Origin: Massilia pinisoli | GTDB lineage: Bacteria > Pseudomonadota > Gammaproteobacteria > Burkholderiales > Burkholderiaceae_D | Assembly (NCBI RefSeq): GCF_024753285.1 | Contig: NZ_JANUGW010000003.1 | Location: 186,001 to 250,000, forward strand | Reading direction: 5' to 3' | Length of the DNA stretch: 64,000 nt | In this document: piece by piece, positions 38,277 to 47,453 of the stretch | Layout of the letters: each line of letters opens with the position of its first letter | Numbering within the stretch: the first letter of the stretch is position 1 | Translations under genes and position numbers: made by a program | The notes under the pieces: model-generated | Seen by the model: only the letters and a program-made list of their open reading frames with translations | Database searches by the model: none | Told to the model about the DNA's origin: nothing

Positions 38277-38310
38277 AAACCCGTCGCGACGCGAGTCCGG
38301 CGGGTTTTTT
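38277..38310 (+). terminator. Intrinsic terminator after rplY
   Basis: AAACCCG pairs with CGGGTTT around an inner TCGCG/CGCGA hairpin, followed by a T-run of six. It lies between the convergent rplY and HD/LuxR genes. A second GC-rich hairpin without a T-run (ACCGCCGG/CCGGCGGT) lies just upstream. Confidence 0.85.
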
Positions 38311-38315
38311 GTTGG

Positions 38316-39746
38316 CTAGATCAGGCCCAGGTTCAGCGCCTTCAGCGTGGCCGCGGCCCGCGTCGAGCATGCCAGCTTGCGGAAGATGCTTTCCACGTGC
38401 GTGCGCACCGTCGACGGGCTGATCTGCAGAATCCGCGCCGCCTCCTTGTTGCTTTCGCCCAGGCTGATGCGGCGCAGCACGTCGACTTCGCGCTCGGACA
38501 GCAGGCTCCTGCGCGCCGCCGCCGGGGCCGGATCGCCGCCCGCTGCCGCGATCACGCAGCGTACGGCGGCCGCATCGAAGACGCCGATGTCGGCTTGCTC
38601 GCCCAGCACGCGTGCGGCGTCGTCGCCCGAGTAGGCCGGCCGCCACGGGCGCGGCATGCACAGCGCCACGTACGCGCACGCGGCCGCGAGCAGTCGCTGC
38701 GGCGGGCCCAGCGCATCCGCTTCCAGGTTGCGGAAATAACCGCTGCCGTCCATCCGTTCGTACGCGTGCGACGCCAGCGCAGCCTCGGCCCGCAGCGCGG
38801 GGATCTGGGCACCGGCGCGTGCGGTCCAGTACGGCACGAGCCGGATCTTTTCCCAGTCCGCAGCACTGAGCCGGCCGTCGCGTTCCCACACCATGTTCGA
38901 CACGGCCGCGCGGCCGATGCCGTGGATGAGGGCGGCGCGGCCCAGGCTTTGCTGCTGCGCCGGTGCCAGGTCGGACAGCGCGGCGGCCGCTTCCACGAGT
39001 TGGGCCACGCGGCGCGAATAGCCCGTCAGCCAGGGCAGCTTCAGTTCGATCATGTCGGCCACGATGGACAGCGGCACGTGCCGCGCCAGCAGCGGGTCGG
39101 TCACCGTGGGCGCCGGCGCGTCGAGTTCGTCGAGCCAGGCCTCGGCGTGGTCACCCAGCGTCCGCGCGAGTGCGGCCGGGTACTTGCGGTCGGCCATTGC
39201 CGCAATCATCGCGAGCGCCTCGCGCAGGCCGTGCGTGCGCGCGAGGATCTCGAGGTCGCCCGCGAGGCTCGCGTAGAAGACGACGGTCGGGATGGCCGCT
39301 CCGCGCAGCCGGTCCGGCAAGCCATTGCCATCGAAATGTTCCCAGACGTGGCGCAGGCCCGCCTCGACTTCCACCGGCAGCCCCAGCAGGCGCGCGATGT
39401 CGCCGGACACTTCGCAATGGATGCGCGCCAGCGGCGTCACGCTCGTGACCGTGAGCGGGTGGCCGGCCGGCAGCGAGTGCGTGAGCATGGCGTCCCGGCC
39501 ACCGACGTCGTCGCCGAGCAAGGTCGCGAAGCCGGATGCGTTCGCCGTGCAACCGGACCAGCGTAGCAGCGCCACGAGGCGCGCGTGGCAACAGGCATCC
39601 GGCTCCGCACCCTCCGCTTGCGCGAGGCGCGCGGCCAGACGGGCTGCACGGATGGAGCCGTCGGTCGGCTGGCCCATGGACAGGTCGCCCACGAGGGCCA
39701 GGGCCTGGACGGCGTCTTCGACGGTGACGGTGTTGTCGGTTTGCAT
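38316..39746 (-). CDS. Degenerate HD-GYP-like protein with C-terminal LuxR HTH, paralogue A
   Basis: A 476-residue putative transcription regulator. The N-terminal half resembles an HD-GYP repeat that keeps only [10 protein letters not shown] (about 135-144). A second HD-like unit spans about 225-360, where the usual HDIGK is HGIGR (275-279), the usual HP pair is VPYWTA, and HHERxDGSGYP is [11 protein letters not shown]. The metal ligands are therefore mostly lost and phosphodiesterase activity is unlikely. Residues about 412-476 form a LuxR-type HTH ([23 protein letters not shown]). The start is the ATG at 39746. It is divergent from the alpha/beta hydrolase gene and has an equal-length paralogue at 41735-43165. 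Confidence 0.85.
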   Translation of the reverse strand: MQTDNTVTVEDAVQALALVGDLSMGQPTDGSIRAARLAARLAQAEGAEPDACCHARLVALLRWSGCTANASGFATLLGDDVGGRDAMLTHSLPAGHPLTVTSVTPLARIHCEVSGDIARLLGLPVEVEAGLRHVWEHFDGNGLPDRLRGAAIPTVVFYASLAGDLEILARTHGLREALAMIAAMADRKYPAALARTLGDHAEAWLDELDAPAPTVTDPLLARHVPLSIVADMIELKLPWLTGYSRRVAQLVEAAAALSDLAPAQQQSLGRAALIHGIGRAAVSNMVWERDGRLSAADWEKIRLVPYWTARAGAQIPALRAEAALASHAYERMDGSGYFRNLEADALGPPQRLLAAACAYVALCMPRPWRPAYSGDDAARVLGEQADIGVFDAAAVRCVIAAAGGDPAPAAARRSLLSEREVDVLRRISLGESNKEAARILQISPSTVRTHVESIFRKLACSTRAAATLKALNLGLI

Positions 39747-39902
39747 CCCGGTACTGTAGCGACGATGGCGCGTCGGGGCAAGGCGGGCCCGGTCTTTCGA
39801 TAGGGGTGGGGGTCGGTCGATCGACCGATACCGCGAGGGAGGGCATCTCTCTACACTGGCTTGCATCGACACCCCAACAACGAACCACTTCAAGGAGCCA
39901 TC

Positions 39903-40682
39903 ATGAAAGCATCGATTTCCACCGTCCTCCGCAACGTCGCCGCAGCCGCCGCCATCGCCGCCACTGGCGTCGGCGCCGCGCACGCCGCTACCGCCGCCGA
40001 GCAGCCGTCCGTCGTCATCGTGCACGGCGCGTTCGCCGACGGCTCCGACTGGGCCAAGGTGATCCCGCTGCTGCAGGCCAAGGGCATCAAGGTCACGGCC
40101 GTGCAGAACAGCCTCACGTCGCTGGCCGACGACGTCGCTGCCGCGAAGCGCGCGATCGAGAACCAGCCCGGCAAGGTCGTGCTCGTCGGCCACTCGTGGG
40201 GCGGCACCGTGATCACGGAAGCGGGCGCCGGCGACAAGGTCGCGAGCCTCGTCTACGTCGCCGCGTTCGCGCCGGACGTCGGCCAGGCCACCAGCGACCT
40301 CGGCAAGGACCTGCCGCCCGCGCCCGGCATCACCAAGCTGACGGTCGACAAGTTCGGCTTCGCCAGTCTGTCGCCGGCCGTGCTGAAAGAGAATTTCGCC
40401 CAGGACGTTCCCGCGCCGCACGCCGCCGTGATGGCCGCCACGCAAGGCCCCATCGCCGTGAAAGCGTTCGGCGAGAAGACGACGGTCGCCGCTTGGAAGA
40501 ACCACCCGAGCTGGTACATCGTCAGCAAGAACGACCGCATGATCCAGCCCGACCTGGAGCGCCGTTTCGCGAAGGCCATCGGCGCGAAGACGACGGAACT
40601 GCCGACGAGCCACGTGCCGCAGCAGTCGCGTCCGGAAGACGTCGCCAAGGTGATTCTGGAAGCCGTGGCCGCCAGCAAATAA
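39903..40682 (+). CDS. Secreted alpha/beta hydrolase
   Basis: A 259-residue esterase-like alpha/beta hydrolase with a signal peptide (about residues 1-28, cleaved after AHA). The oxyanion loop is [12 protein letters not shown], the nucleophile elbow GHSWGG, and the late histidine lies in [11 protein letters not shown]. These match small extracellular or periplasmic esterases close to the salicylate/pimeloyl-ester hydrolase group. The substrate is unknown. The start is the ATG at 39903 (MKASIST); 14 in-frame codons upstream are unlikely. It is divergent from HD/LuxR paralogue A, which could regulate it. Confidence 0.88.
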   Translation: MKASISTVLRNVAAAAAIAATGVGAAHAATAAEQPSVVIVHGAFADGSDWAKVIPLLQAKGIKVTAVQNSLTSLADDVAAAKRAIENQPGKVVLVGHSWGGTVITEAGAGDKVASLVYVAAFAPDVGQATSDLGKDLPPAPGITKLTVDKFGFASLSPAVLKENFAQDVPAPHAAVMAATQGPIAVKAFGEKTTVAAWKNHPSWYIVSKNDRMIQPDLERRFAKAIGAKTTELPTSHVPQQSRPEDVAKVILEAVAASK

Positions 40683-40689
40683 GGTGTGT

Positions 40690-40731
40690 ACGGCCGCGCT
40701 GTCGTCGAGTCGGCAGCGCGGCCGTGTTTTA
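40690..40731 (+). terminator. Intrinsic terminator after the alpha/beta hydrolase gene
   Basis: A perfect 12-bp stem, ACGGCCGCGCTG with CAGCGCGGCCGT, encloses a 12-base loop and is followed by GTTTTA. It isolates the hydrolase transcript from pth. Confidence 0.82.
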
Positions 40732-40768
40732 CGCGATAATCGAGCTTTACGCTCGATTTCATCGTTTT

Positions 40769-41353
40769 ATGCACATCCGCCTGATCGTCGGCCTCGGCAA
40801 CCCCGGCCCGGAGTACGAACAAACCCGTCACAACGCCGGCTTCTGGCTCGTGGACAACCTCGCCAACTCGTTACCCGGCTGCCACCTGCAGCGCGAGTCG
40901 CGCTTCAATGCCATGGTCGCCAAGACATCGATCTCGGGCAGGGACGTCTGGCTGCTCGAACCGCTGACCTTCATGAACCGCTCCGGCCAGTCGGTGGGCG
41001 CACTGGCGCGCTTCTTCAAGATCGGGCCGGAAGAGATCCTCGTCGTGCACGATGAACTCGACCTGCCACCCGGCGCCGCCAAGCTCAAGCGCGGCGGCTC
41101 CTCGGGTGGCCACAACGGCCTGAAGGACATCACGGCCGCGCTCGGCACGCAGGATTACTGGCGCCTGCGCCTGGGCATCGGCCATCCGCGCACGTTGAAC
41201 CTGCAGCAGGCCGTCGCCGATTTCGTGCTGCACCGCCCGCGCCGCGAAGAGCAGACCCTGATCGAGGAAGCCATCGACAAGAGTCTGCGCATCATTCCGA
41301 TGGTGTGCGAGGGCAAGATGAATGCGGCTACGATGCAGTTGCACACGGACTGA
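40769..41353 (+). CDS. pth: Peptidyl-tRNA hydrolase
   Basis: Recycles peptidyl-tRNA by cleaving the ester bond; 194 residues. The catalytic histidine is in [11 protein letters not shown], and [21 protein letters not shown] and [11 protein letters not shown] are all present. The start at 40769 ([13 protein letters not shown]) fits the family; the frame is open far upstream but that region is the hydrolase gene. It usually sits between rplY and ychF; here both neighbours are displaced by accessory genes. Confidence 0.97.
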   Translation: MHIRLIVGLGNPGPEYEQTRHNAGFWLVDNLANSLPGCHLQRESRFNAMVAKTSISGRDVWLLEPLTFMNRSGQSVGALARFFKIGPEEILVVHDELDLPPGAAKLKRGGSSGGHNGLKDITAALGTQDYWRLRLGIGHPRTLNLQQAVADFVLHRPRREEQTLIEEAIDKSLRIIPMVCEGKMNAATMQLHTD

Positions 41354-41364
41354 GGCGCTAAGGC

Positions 41365-41721
41365 ATGACGACCCGTTCGCATCGCGTCGTCCGCGCGCCG
41401 GTATCACTCGCGAACCGGGCTGTCACAGCGCTGTTCGCCGGCTGTGCGATGGCCATCCTCGCGGCGCTCGCGCCACTCGGCGCCGTTATTTTTCTGAGAG
41501 ACCATGCCATCGGGCTGCTCGACCTCTATGCCAGCTTCACGCACTGGGGACTGGCCGTCTCCGTGCTGGCGGCCGCTACGGGGTTCGCTTGCGGCGCAGA
41601 TCGCACCATCGTACTGAGCCACCATCTGCTGCTGACTGCTCGTCCGCGCGATGCGCTGTTGACCACCGGACTGTGGTCGGTCCTTCTGCTGTGCGCGGCC
41701 GCGAGCGCGCTGTTGTCCTGA
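41365..41721 (+). CDS. Small polytopic membrane protein of unknown function
   Basis: A 118-residue protein with about three hydrophobic segments (roughly 20-45, 52-78 and 95-116) and a basic N-terminus. It starts 11 bases after pth, so it may be co-transcribed, and ends 13 bases from the convergent HD/LuxR paralogue B. I do not recognise the family. Codon use matches the core genome, which supports it as a real gene. Confidence 0.55.
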   Translation: MTTRSHRVVRAPVSLANRAVTALFAGCAMAILAALAPLGAVIFLRDHAIGLLDLYASFTHWGLAVSVLAAATGFACGADRTIVLSHHLLLTARPRDALLTTGLWSVLLLCAAASALLS

Positions 41722-41734
41722 GCCGAAGCCGCTT

Positions 41735-43165
41735 TCAGATGAGCCCGCGCGCCAGCGCCTTCAGCGTGGCGGCCGGGCGTGATCCCGATTCCAGTTTTTG
41801 AAAGATATTGTCGACGTGCATGCGCACGCTGGCCGGGCTGATACGCATGGCACGCGCGGCCTCGCGGCTCGTTTCGCCGCGGCTGATGTGGCGCAGCACT
41901 TCGAGTTCGCGGTCGGACAGCAGCCGGTCGCGCACGGGTGACGATGATGGTGCGGACCGCGCCGCCGCGAGCACGGCCTCCACGGCGTGCCGGTCGAAGC
42001 GTCCGGCCGCCGCTTGCGCCGTCATCAGCGTGGACGCGGCCGCCGCGCCATGCGCAGGACGCCACGGACGGGGCGAACACAGCGACATGAACGCGGCCGC
42101 CGCGCCGAGCAGGCGCTCCTGCATGCCCATCGCTTCTCCGCGCGCCTTGCGGAAATAGCCGCTCCCGTCGGGGCGTTCGTAGATGAACGAGGCGAGCGTC
42201 GCGTCGTTCTGGATGGCGGGGATCTGCGCACCGGCACGCGCCGTCCAGAACGGCACCTTGCGGACCTGGTCCCAGTCGAGCGCATCGAGCTTGCCCGGTC
42301 GTTCCCACACCATGTTCGGCACCGCGACCTTGCCGATGCCATGCACCAGGGCGGCCCGTACGAGCGGGCTTTCTTCCAGCGCCAGCATGCCCGCCAGCGA
42401 CGCGCTGCGCCGCGCCAGCGCGGCCACGCGGCGCGAATAGCCGGTGAGCCAGGGCAGCTTCAACTCGATGACGTCGGCCACGATCGACAGCGGCACACGC
42501 CGGTCGTGCCCCGGATAGTCGGCCGCGCAAGACGGTTCCTCGAGCATGGCCAGCCAATCCTGCGCATGCGGCGACAAGCGCTGCACCAGCGTGGCCGGAT
42601 ATTTCACGCCGGCCCGTTCGCCGATGAGGCGCAGGGCGCCGTCCGTGCCGTGCGCGGGCGCCAGCACTTCCAGGTCGCCGGCGAGACGCACGTAGAACAC
42701 GGCGCGCGGGATGTTTGGGGCGAACAGCAGGTCTTGCATGTCGCCGCGGTGATGGTTGCCGAACAGGTGGCGCAGGCTGTTCTCGACGTCTGCCGGCAAC
42801 CCCAGCAGCACGGCGATGTCGCCCGCCACTTCGCACTGCATCTGCGCGAGCGGCAGCACGTTGGCGAACGTCAGGCCGCTGTGGCCGGACAACGTGCGGG
42901 TGACCATCGCATGCCGGCCGAGGACGTCGTCGCCCAGCAGGTGCGCGAACCCGGCCGCCGTCGCCGTGCTCCCCGACCAGCGCAGCAAGGCGACGAGCCG
43001 CGTGCTCGTGCAGGCATCGGCACCGTCGCCGTTTTCCTCCGCGAGGCGTGCGGCGAGGCGGGCCGTGCGGATCGAGTGATCGGGCGGCAGGCCCATGGAC
43101 AGGTCGCCGACCATGGCCAGCACCTGAACGGCGTCCTCGACGGTGATCGTTTCATCAGGTTGCAT
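41735..43165 (-). CDS. Degenerate HD-GYP-like protein with C-terminal LuxR HTH, paralogue B
   Basis: 476 residues, exactly the length of the copy at 38316-39746 and collinear with it (both begin MQ.D.T.TVEDAVQ.LA and end ATLKAL..GLI). The second HD-like unit reads HGIGK, VPFWTA and IYERPDGSGYF, so the metal ligands are again replaced. In the first unit even the DGxGxP loop is gone (FGNHHRGDMQDLL). The LuxR HTH (LLSDRELEVLRHISRGETSREAA) is intact. The start is the ATG at 43165. Its upstream neighbour is cspA, whose terminator lies at 43233-43258. Probably a DNA-binding regulator with a ligand- or protein-sensing domain. Confidence 0.85.
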   Translation of the reverse strand: MQPDETITVEDAVQVLAMVGDLSMGLPPDHSIRTARLAARLAEENGDGADACTSTRLVALLRWSGSTATAAGFAHLLGDDVLGRHAMVTRTLSGHSGLTFANVLPLAQMQCEVAGDIAVLLGLPADVENSLRHLFGNHHRGDMQDLLFAPNIPRAVFYVRLAGDLEVLAPAHGTDGALRLIGERAGVKYPATLVQRLSPHAQDWLAMLEEPSCAADYPGHDRRVPLSIVADVIELKLPWLTGYSRRVAALARRSASLAGMLALEESPLVRAALVHGIGKVAVPNMVWERPGKLDALDWDQVRKVPFWTARAGAQIPAIQNDATLASFIYERPDGSGYFRKARGEAMGMQERLLGAAAAFMSLCSPRPWRPAHGAAAASTLMTAQAAAGRFDRHAVEAVLAAARSAPSSSPVRDRLLSDRELEVLRHISRGETSREAARAMRISPASVRMHVDNIFQKLESGSRPAATLKALARGLI

Positions 43166-43232
43166 GGCCCTAATGTAACGGCCATTGCCGTGGTGGACAA
43201 GGCGCGAACTGTCGGGTGCGCCGCGCGGACGC

Positions 43233-43258
43233 AAAAAAGCCCGCCGAAGCGGGCTTTT
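43233..43258 (-). terminator. Intrinsic terminator of the cold-shock gene
   Basis: Read leftwards, AAAAGCCCGC and GCGGGCTTTT form a perfect stem around a four-base loop, followed by TTTTTT. It lies 50 bp after the cold-shock stop and upstream of HD/LuxR paralogue B. Confidence 0.9.
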
Positions 43259-43307
43259 AGTGCGGGACGCCCATGCTATCTGCGTGGTGCGGCCCTGTGC
43301 GCGATGC

Positions 43308-43517
43308 TTAGATCGCGCGGATGTTGCTCGCCTTGTCGCCCTTCGGGCTCGGCGCGCGTTCGAACGAGACGCGTTGGTTTTCGGTCAGGCTCTTGAAGCC
43401 TTCCGATTGGATGTCCTTGAAGTGCGCGAACAGATCGTCGCCGCCTGCGTCAGGCGCGATGAAGCCGAAGCCTTTGGAATCGTTGAACCATTTCACGGTG
43501 CCGGTTTGAGTAGCCAT
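43308..43517 (-). CDS. cspA: Cold-shock protein (CspA family)
   Basis: A 69-residue single OB-fold RNA chaperone. RNP1 is KGFGFI and RNP2 DLFAHF, in the order [20 protein letters not shown] then [11 protein letters not shown]. The start is the ATG at 43517; the frame is open 16 codons further upstream, but the cold-shock fold begins at MATQTG. A 291-bp spacer lies before the divergent GNAT gene and probably holds a long 5' leader, the usual site of cold-dependent control in this family. Confidence 0.96.
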   Translation of the reverse strand: MATQTGTVKWFNDSKGFGFIAPDAGGDDLFAHFKDIQSEGFKSLTENQRVSFERAPSPKGDKASNIRAI

Positions 43518-43808
43518 GGTGATACCTCCAGTAGATGTTGTGGGCAAAGTGCCCGATGCGCACATGCGACCAAGAGATGTAACCGAGGGGTATCAGACGG
43601 GAATGCCCGGACGGGCGAGACGGGAAAGAAACCAACAATAACGACGACTTGATGTAGTGCTCGATGGAATATACAGGGGTTGTGCGGAATCACCTAAGTA
43701 TTTCGGATTTATTTTCGCGGGTGTGCGTTCGATGGGAAAGACGCAACCGTGTGCGGCGCTGTCCGCATTGCGCGAAGATAGCGGTACGTATCTACCACCG
43801 CCATCGAC
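43518..43808. other. Divergent spacer between cspA and the GNAT gene
   Basis: 291 bp, less GC-rich than the flanking genes, with no supported coding region. It probably contains the cspA leader and the promoters of both genes, but no pair of consensus hexamers stood out. Confidence 0.5.
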
Positions 43809-44327
43809 ATGACATTGCAGATCAGACGCTATCGCCCGGGCGACCGCAAGGCCGTGTTGGCCGCTTTCCGCTCGAACGTGCCGGCGCATTTCCCGGCGGC
43901 CGAAGAATCATGGCTGCGTTCCGCGCTGGACGACCCGGACGGCCCGCTGTTCGTCGCCGTCGAGGCTGGCGAGGTCGTCGGCTTCGGCGGCTACGAATTG
44001 TCTGAGTTCTACGACCTCGGCACGCTCGTGTTCGGCCTCGTGCGTGCCGAGCGCCACGGCACCGGCGTCGGCCGCGCCCTGCTGGCCTACCGCCTGCTGC
44101 ACATGGCTGGACGCAAGCTGCGGCCCCGCTACGTCACGGTCGACACGCATCCGCACACGGCCGGTTTCTTCCGCCGCTGCGGCTTCGTCGAGATCGCGCG
44201 GTGGCCCGCCGGCTACCGCTCGGGCCGCGACCGCGTCGACCTGCGCTTCGACCTCACGAACGAGGCCGTGGCCACGTTGCGCGCGCGCGGGTGGCGCGAC
44301 GCGTTTGCCCGCGACGACGTGCCCTGA
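43809..44327 (+). CDS. GNAT family N-acetyltransferase
   Basis: A 172-residue acetyltransferase of the Gcn5 fold. It begins with IRRYRPGDRKAVLAAF, has beta-strands in LFVAVEAGEVVGFGGYEL, an acetyl-CoA loop in VRAERHGTGVGRALL (RxxGxG/A pattern), and the late strand GFFRRCGFVEI. The acceptor substrate cannot be deduced. Its last 420 bases are overlapped on the opposite strand by the open frame of the DUF3857 gene. The GNAT motifs and typical GC-rich codon positions support this strand as genuine. Confidence 0.88.
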   Translation: MTLQIRRYRPGDRKAVLAAFRSNVPAHFPAAEESWLRSALDDPDGPLFVAVEAGEVVGFGGYELSEFYDLGTLVFGLVRAERHGTGVGRALLAYRLLHMAGRKLRPRYVTVDTHPHTAGFFRRCGFVEIARWPAGYRSGRDRVDLRFDLTNEAVATLRARGWRDAFARDDVP

Positions 44328-46133
44328 GCCGTTCGTCGATGGCCGCGGCGTTGCATGCGCGGCCGTGCGCGTGGCGACCGCGAGGCGGCTGTGCAGGTCG
44401 CGCCGGATGCGCTCCAGTGCCGGTCGCATCGCGCGGGCGTCGGCCGGTGTGCAGGTGGCGCGGCCGTGGCGGAACGTCAGCCGGCGCGTGACCAGCACGG
44501 CGTCATGGTCGCGGGCGTAGGTCGCACGGTAGAAGATGCCTTCGGCGACGACGTCGGCGGGCCGGGGCAGCGACATGAACCGCAGGCCCTGCGGCGGCTG
44601 CAGGCGGGTGTCGTCTTCGGCATCGACGACCGGGCAGACGAAGTCGTGGTGCCGCTCGCGTACTTGCAGCAACTGCGTGACGGCGGCGTCCACGGCGCTC
44701 CAGGCGCGGCTGGAGGTTGCCGCCGTGCTGCCCGCGTGCCGCGGTACGTCGTCGACGGCGCCCGTGCTGGACAGCGTCATCGTGTCGTTCTCGCCGCCGT
44801 CGTCGGTCGCGGTGCGGGTGGCGGCAACGTCGACGCCGCGCGCGCGTTGGCGCACTTCGTGCAGCGTGCCGACGGCGTCATCGCGCTTGACCCCTGCGTC
44901 ATCGCGGGCCAACGCGCCCGACAAGGCCCGCTCCACGCTGAACGTGCCGCGGCCGATGTCGACCACCGCCACCGCGCGGATCCGCTGCGGCTGCAGCACC
45001 GGCGTCATGGCGAACGTCCCGCTCGTCAGCAGCAGCGCGGGCTTGCCCAGCAGGGCCGGCGGCAAGTTGCCGGCTCGCACGCCGTCCGTCGTAGGATCGA
45101 TGAACAGGTCCAGCGCCGGTACGTACAGGATTGCGTGGTCGAGCACGTCGCGCACGGGCGCGTCCGGCAGCGTGTAGGCGTTGCCGCCGTTGACGAGGGC
45201 CCGCGTGCTGACGATGTCCACGGCCGCCAGCAATGCTTGCAGCAGCGCGGCGTGGTCCTCGCGGTCGCCGCGGCGCAGGTCGGGCATTGCGTCCGCCGCG
45301 CGCGGTGTCGCATTGCCTTCCACGCGGCGGACCCATTCCGACAGGGCCGGCACGCGGGCGCGCACGTCGGGCAACCCTGCCGTCAACCGGTGCGCCAGCG
45401 CCGCGATGGCCGGCGAGGGAAGGGACTTGCCGGCCGTGGCTGCGCGCGCGGCCGCCGCGAACGCCGCATAGTCGGCGAACGTGGAGACGGCCAGGCGCGG
45501 GCCGTCGTCGACGATGCTGACGGCGTCCGGTTCCGTACGCGGATCGCCACCGTTCACGTAGCGCCACTGGTAGCGTCGCCGGCCCGGCGGGCTGGCGCCC
45601 GGCACCTGCACGAAGCCGACGGCATCCGCATGCAGCGGCATCGCGGCGGGCATATCGTAGATCAGCAGGGTGTTGCGGTGGACGTGCGGTGATATCACCG
45701 CCAGGTCGTCGAACTGGCCGGGAAACGGCGGCGCATGGCGCCGGACGACGTAGTGCAGCACGAGCCGGTCGCCGGGAGCCGCGTCGGCAAACGCGACGAT
45801 GTGAGCGCCGGCCCCGTGATCGGGACTGCCCGCCGGTGCGGGAATACGCCGCCCGTCGGGCTTTTGCGTGTACGCGTCCACGGCCACGAGCGCGTCCCGC
45901 ACCCCGTCGTAGCGGATGGTCACGCGGCCGTCGTCGCCCGGGGCGCGCGGCCCGGCGATGGTCCGCGCGTCGTCGACCGTGAGCCGGTACGTGCCGTCCG
46001 GCTCGACGACGTAGTGGCGCACGTGCTGCTCGATGATGACGGATGGGGCCGGCGCGTGGGCGCGCGCGGTGCCGTACGGCGCCAAGAAGGCGACGACCGT
46101 CAGGATGAGCAAGGCGCAATATCTTGTGAGCAT
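43908..46133 (-). CDS. DUF3857-type secreted protein with 3' end running antisense into the GNAT gene
   Basis: The frame from the ATG at 46133 (MLTRYCALL) gives 741 codons. A signal peptide ends after ARA (about residue 25). Residues about 30-250 match the DUF3857 pattern (YRLTVDDARTI, RDALVAVDAYTQKPDG, APGDRLVLHYVVRR), and about 260-420 look like a transglutaminase-type segment (ALLQALLAAVDI, YVPALDLFIDPTTDG). Coding character persists to about residue 600 (near 44330). Beyond that the frame stays open for about 140 codons but is the mirror of the GNAT gene and reads as low-complexity Ala/Arg/Val. The true end may thus be near 44330 with the stop lost or frameshifted. Function unknown; cell envelope location expected. 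Confidence 0.65.
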   Translation of the reverse strand: MLTRYCALLILTVVAFLAPYGTARAHAPAPSVIIEQHVRHYVVEPDGTYRLTVDDARTIAGPRAPGDDGRVTIRYDGVRDALVAVDAYTQKPDGRRIPAPAGSPDHGAGAHIVAFADAAPGDRLVLHYVVRRHAPPFPGQFDDLAVISPHVHRNTLLIYDMPAAMPLHADAVGFVQVPGASPPGRRRYQWRYVNGGDPRTEPDAVSIVDDGPRLAVSTFADYAAFAAAARAATAGKSLPSPAIAALAHRLTAGLPDVRARVPALSEWVRRVEGNATPRAADAMPDLRRGDREDHAALLQALLAAVDIVSTRALVNGGNAYTLPDAPVRDVLDHAILYVPALDLFIDPTTDGVRAGNLPPALLGKPALLLTSGTFAMTPVLQPQRIRAVAVVDIGRGTFSVERALSGALARDDAGVKRDDAVGTLHEVRQRARGVDVAATRTATDDGGENDTMTLSSTGAVDDVPRHAGSTAATSSRAWSAVDAAVTQLLQVRERHHDFVCPVVDAEDDTRLQPPQGLRFMSLPRPADVVAEGIFYRATYARDHDAVLVTRRLTFRHGRATCTPADARAMRPALERIRRDLHSRLAVATRTAAHATPRPSTNGSGHVVAGKRVAPPARAQRGHGLVREVEAQVDAVAARAVAGGPPRDLDEAAAAEETGRVRMRVDRDVAGPQLASSHVQQAVGQQGAADAGAVALGTHEAEHERAEVVELRQFVAAEADDLASLDGDEQRAVRVVQRGTQP

Positions 46134-46238
46134 GCGGGCTCCAGGCGAGGACCGGAAGGACGACCGGACCATGTTACGGAGGGCCACCCGCCGATCTTTG
46201 AGCCTACGCAATCGTGCTCGTCCTGCGATAATCCGGGG

Positions 46239-47336
46239 ATGAGCGCACTGACTTTCCACGCGGGGCCGCTGGCGCTGGCCCGCATCCGCACGCACGGTTT
46301 GCAGGCGGCCGACGTGGCCGTCGTGCCCGCGGCGGCGGGCGGACCGAAGGGCCTCGTGTTCCGTGCCCTCGACCAGTGGGTGTTCGGCGACTGGTTCCCG
46401 CGCGCGCCGCGCGAGCGCATCCTGATCGGCGCGTCGATCGGCGCCTGGCGCATGGCGGCCGCGTGCCAGCGCGATCCGGTGCAGGCGTTCACCCGGTTGG
46501 GCGAGCTGTACAGCGGTCAGCGCTACACGAGCACGAAGCCGAGCCAGGACCAGATCGACGCCGTCGTGCAGGGCCTGCTGAACGAGTTCGTGCGCGGCCA
46601 CGAGGACGACATCGTCAACCACCCGCACTACCGCCTGCACGTGCTGACCGTGCGCGGCAAGCGTGCCCTCGCGGCGCCGGGCCACCGCCACGCGGAGATG
46701 CGCGGTTTCGCGGCAGCGGCGCTGCACAACCTGTTTTCGCGCGACAAGCTGGCGCACCTGATGGACCGCGTCGTGCTCGGCGACCGCCGTGCGCACGCGC
46801 CCTGGCTGCGCGACCGCTTCGACGGCTTCGCCACGCATTTCTCGGCCCTCACGCCGGACAACCTGACGGCGGGCCTGCTCGCCTCCGGCACGTTGCCGAT
46901 GCTGATGAAGCCCGTGCGCGACATCGCCGGCGCGCCGCCCGGTCATTACTGGGACGGGGGCATCATCGACTACAACCTGGCGCTGCCGTACGCGCGCGTG
47001 GCCGACCAGGCGCCGGGCGACATCGTGCTGTATCCCCATTTCTCCGAGCACATCGTCCCGGGCTGGCTCGACAAGGCGTTGCCGTGGCGGCGCGCGGCGC
47101 GCGGGCCGAATCGTGGCTGGCTCGACAACGTGCTGATCGTCGCGCCGAGCCGGGAATTCCTTGCGAAAATGCCACGCGGGAAACTGATCGACCGCAGCGA
47201 CTTCAAGTTCTACGGCCTCGACCATGACGCCCGCATCCGCGCCTGGCGCCAGGCGATGGACGAGGGCGAGCGGCTGCGCGATGCGTTCGCCGCGTTCGTC
47301 GCGAAGCCGGACAGCGCGGCGATTCGTCCGCTTTAA
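46239..47336 (+). CDS. Patatin-like phospholipase
   Basis: A 365-residue acyl hydrolase of the patatin/RssA fold with a Ser-Asp dyad. The oxyanion loop is PAAAGGPKGL (about residues 30-39), the nucleophile serine lies in GASIGAW (GXSXG) and the catalytic aspartate in DGGIIDYN. There is no signal peptide, so it is cytoplasmic or delivered another way. The start is the ATG at 46239 (MSALTFHAG) with CCGGGG upstream. It is divergent from the DUF3857 gene and 117 bases before ychF. Confidence 0.9.
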   Translation: MSALTFHAGPLALARIRTHGLQAADVAVVPAAAGGPKGLVFRALDQWVFGDWFPRAPRERILIGASIGAWRMAAACQRDPVQAFTRLGELYSGQRYTSTKPSQDQIDAVVQGLLNEFVRGHEDDIVNHPHYRLHVLTVRGKRALAAPGHRHAEMRGFAAAALHNLFSRDKLAHLMDRVVLGDRRAHAPWLRDRFDGFATHFSALTPDNLTAGLLASGTLPMLMKPVRDIAGAPPGHYWDGGIIDYNLALPYARVADQAPGDIVLYPHFSEHIVPGWLDKALPWRRAARGPNRGWLDNVLIVAPSREFLAKMPRGKLIDRSDFKFYGLDHDARIRAWRQAMDEGERLRDAFAAFVAKPDSAAIRPL

Positions 47337-47453
47337 GCGACGCGAACGGGGCGGATCGGCACGAAAAGCCCGGAATACGGGCCAGTTTGCGGTCTTTGCA
47401 GGCAAGCGGAGGTACAATACGGGGTTTCGTTAATTCGACCCTGAAAGCTTCCC

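Noticed and set aside
46134..47417. Upstream extension of the DUF3857 frame by about 430 codons
   Set aside because: It is the mirror of the patatin-like gene. A good signal peptide begins at 46133, so translation starts there.
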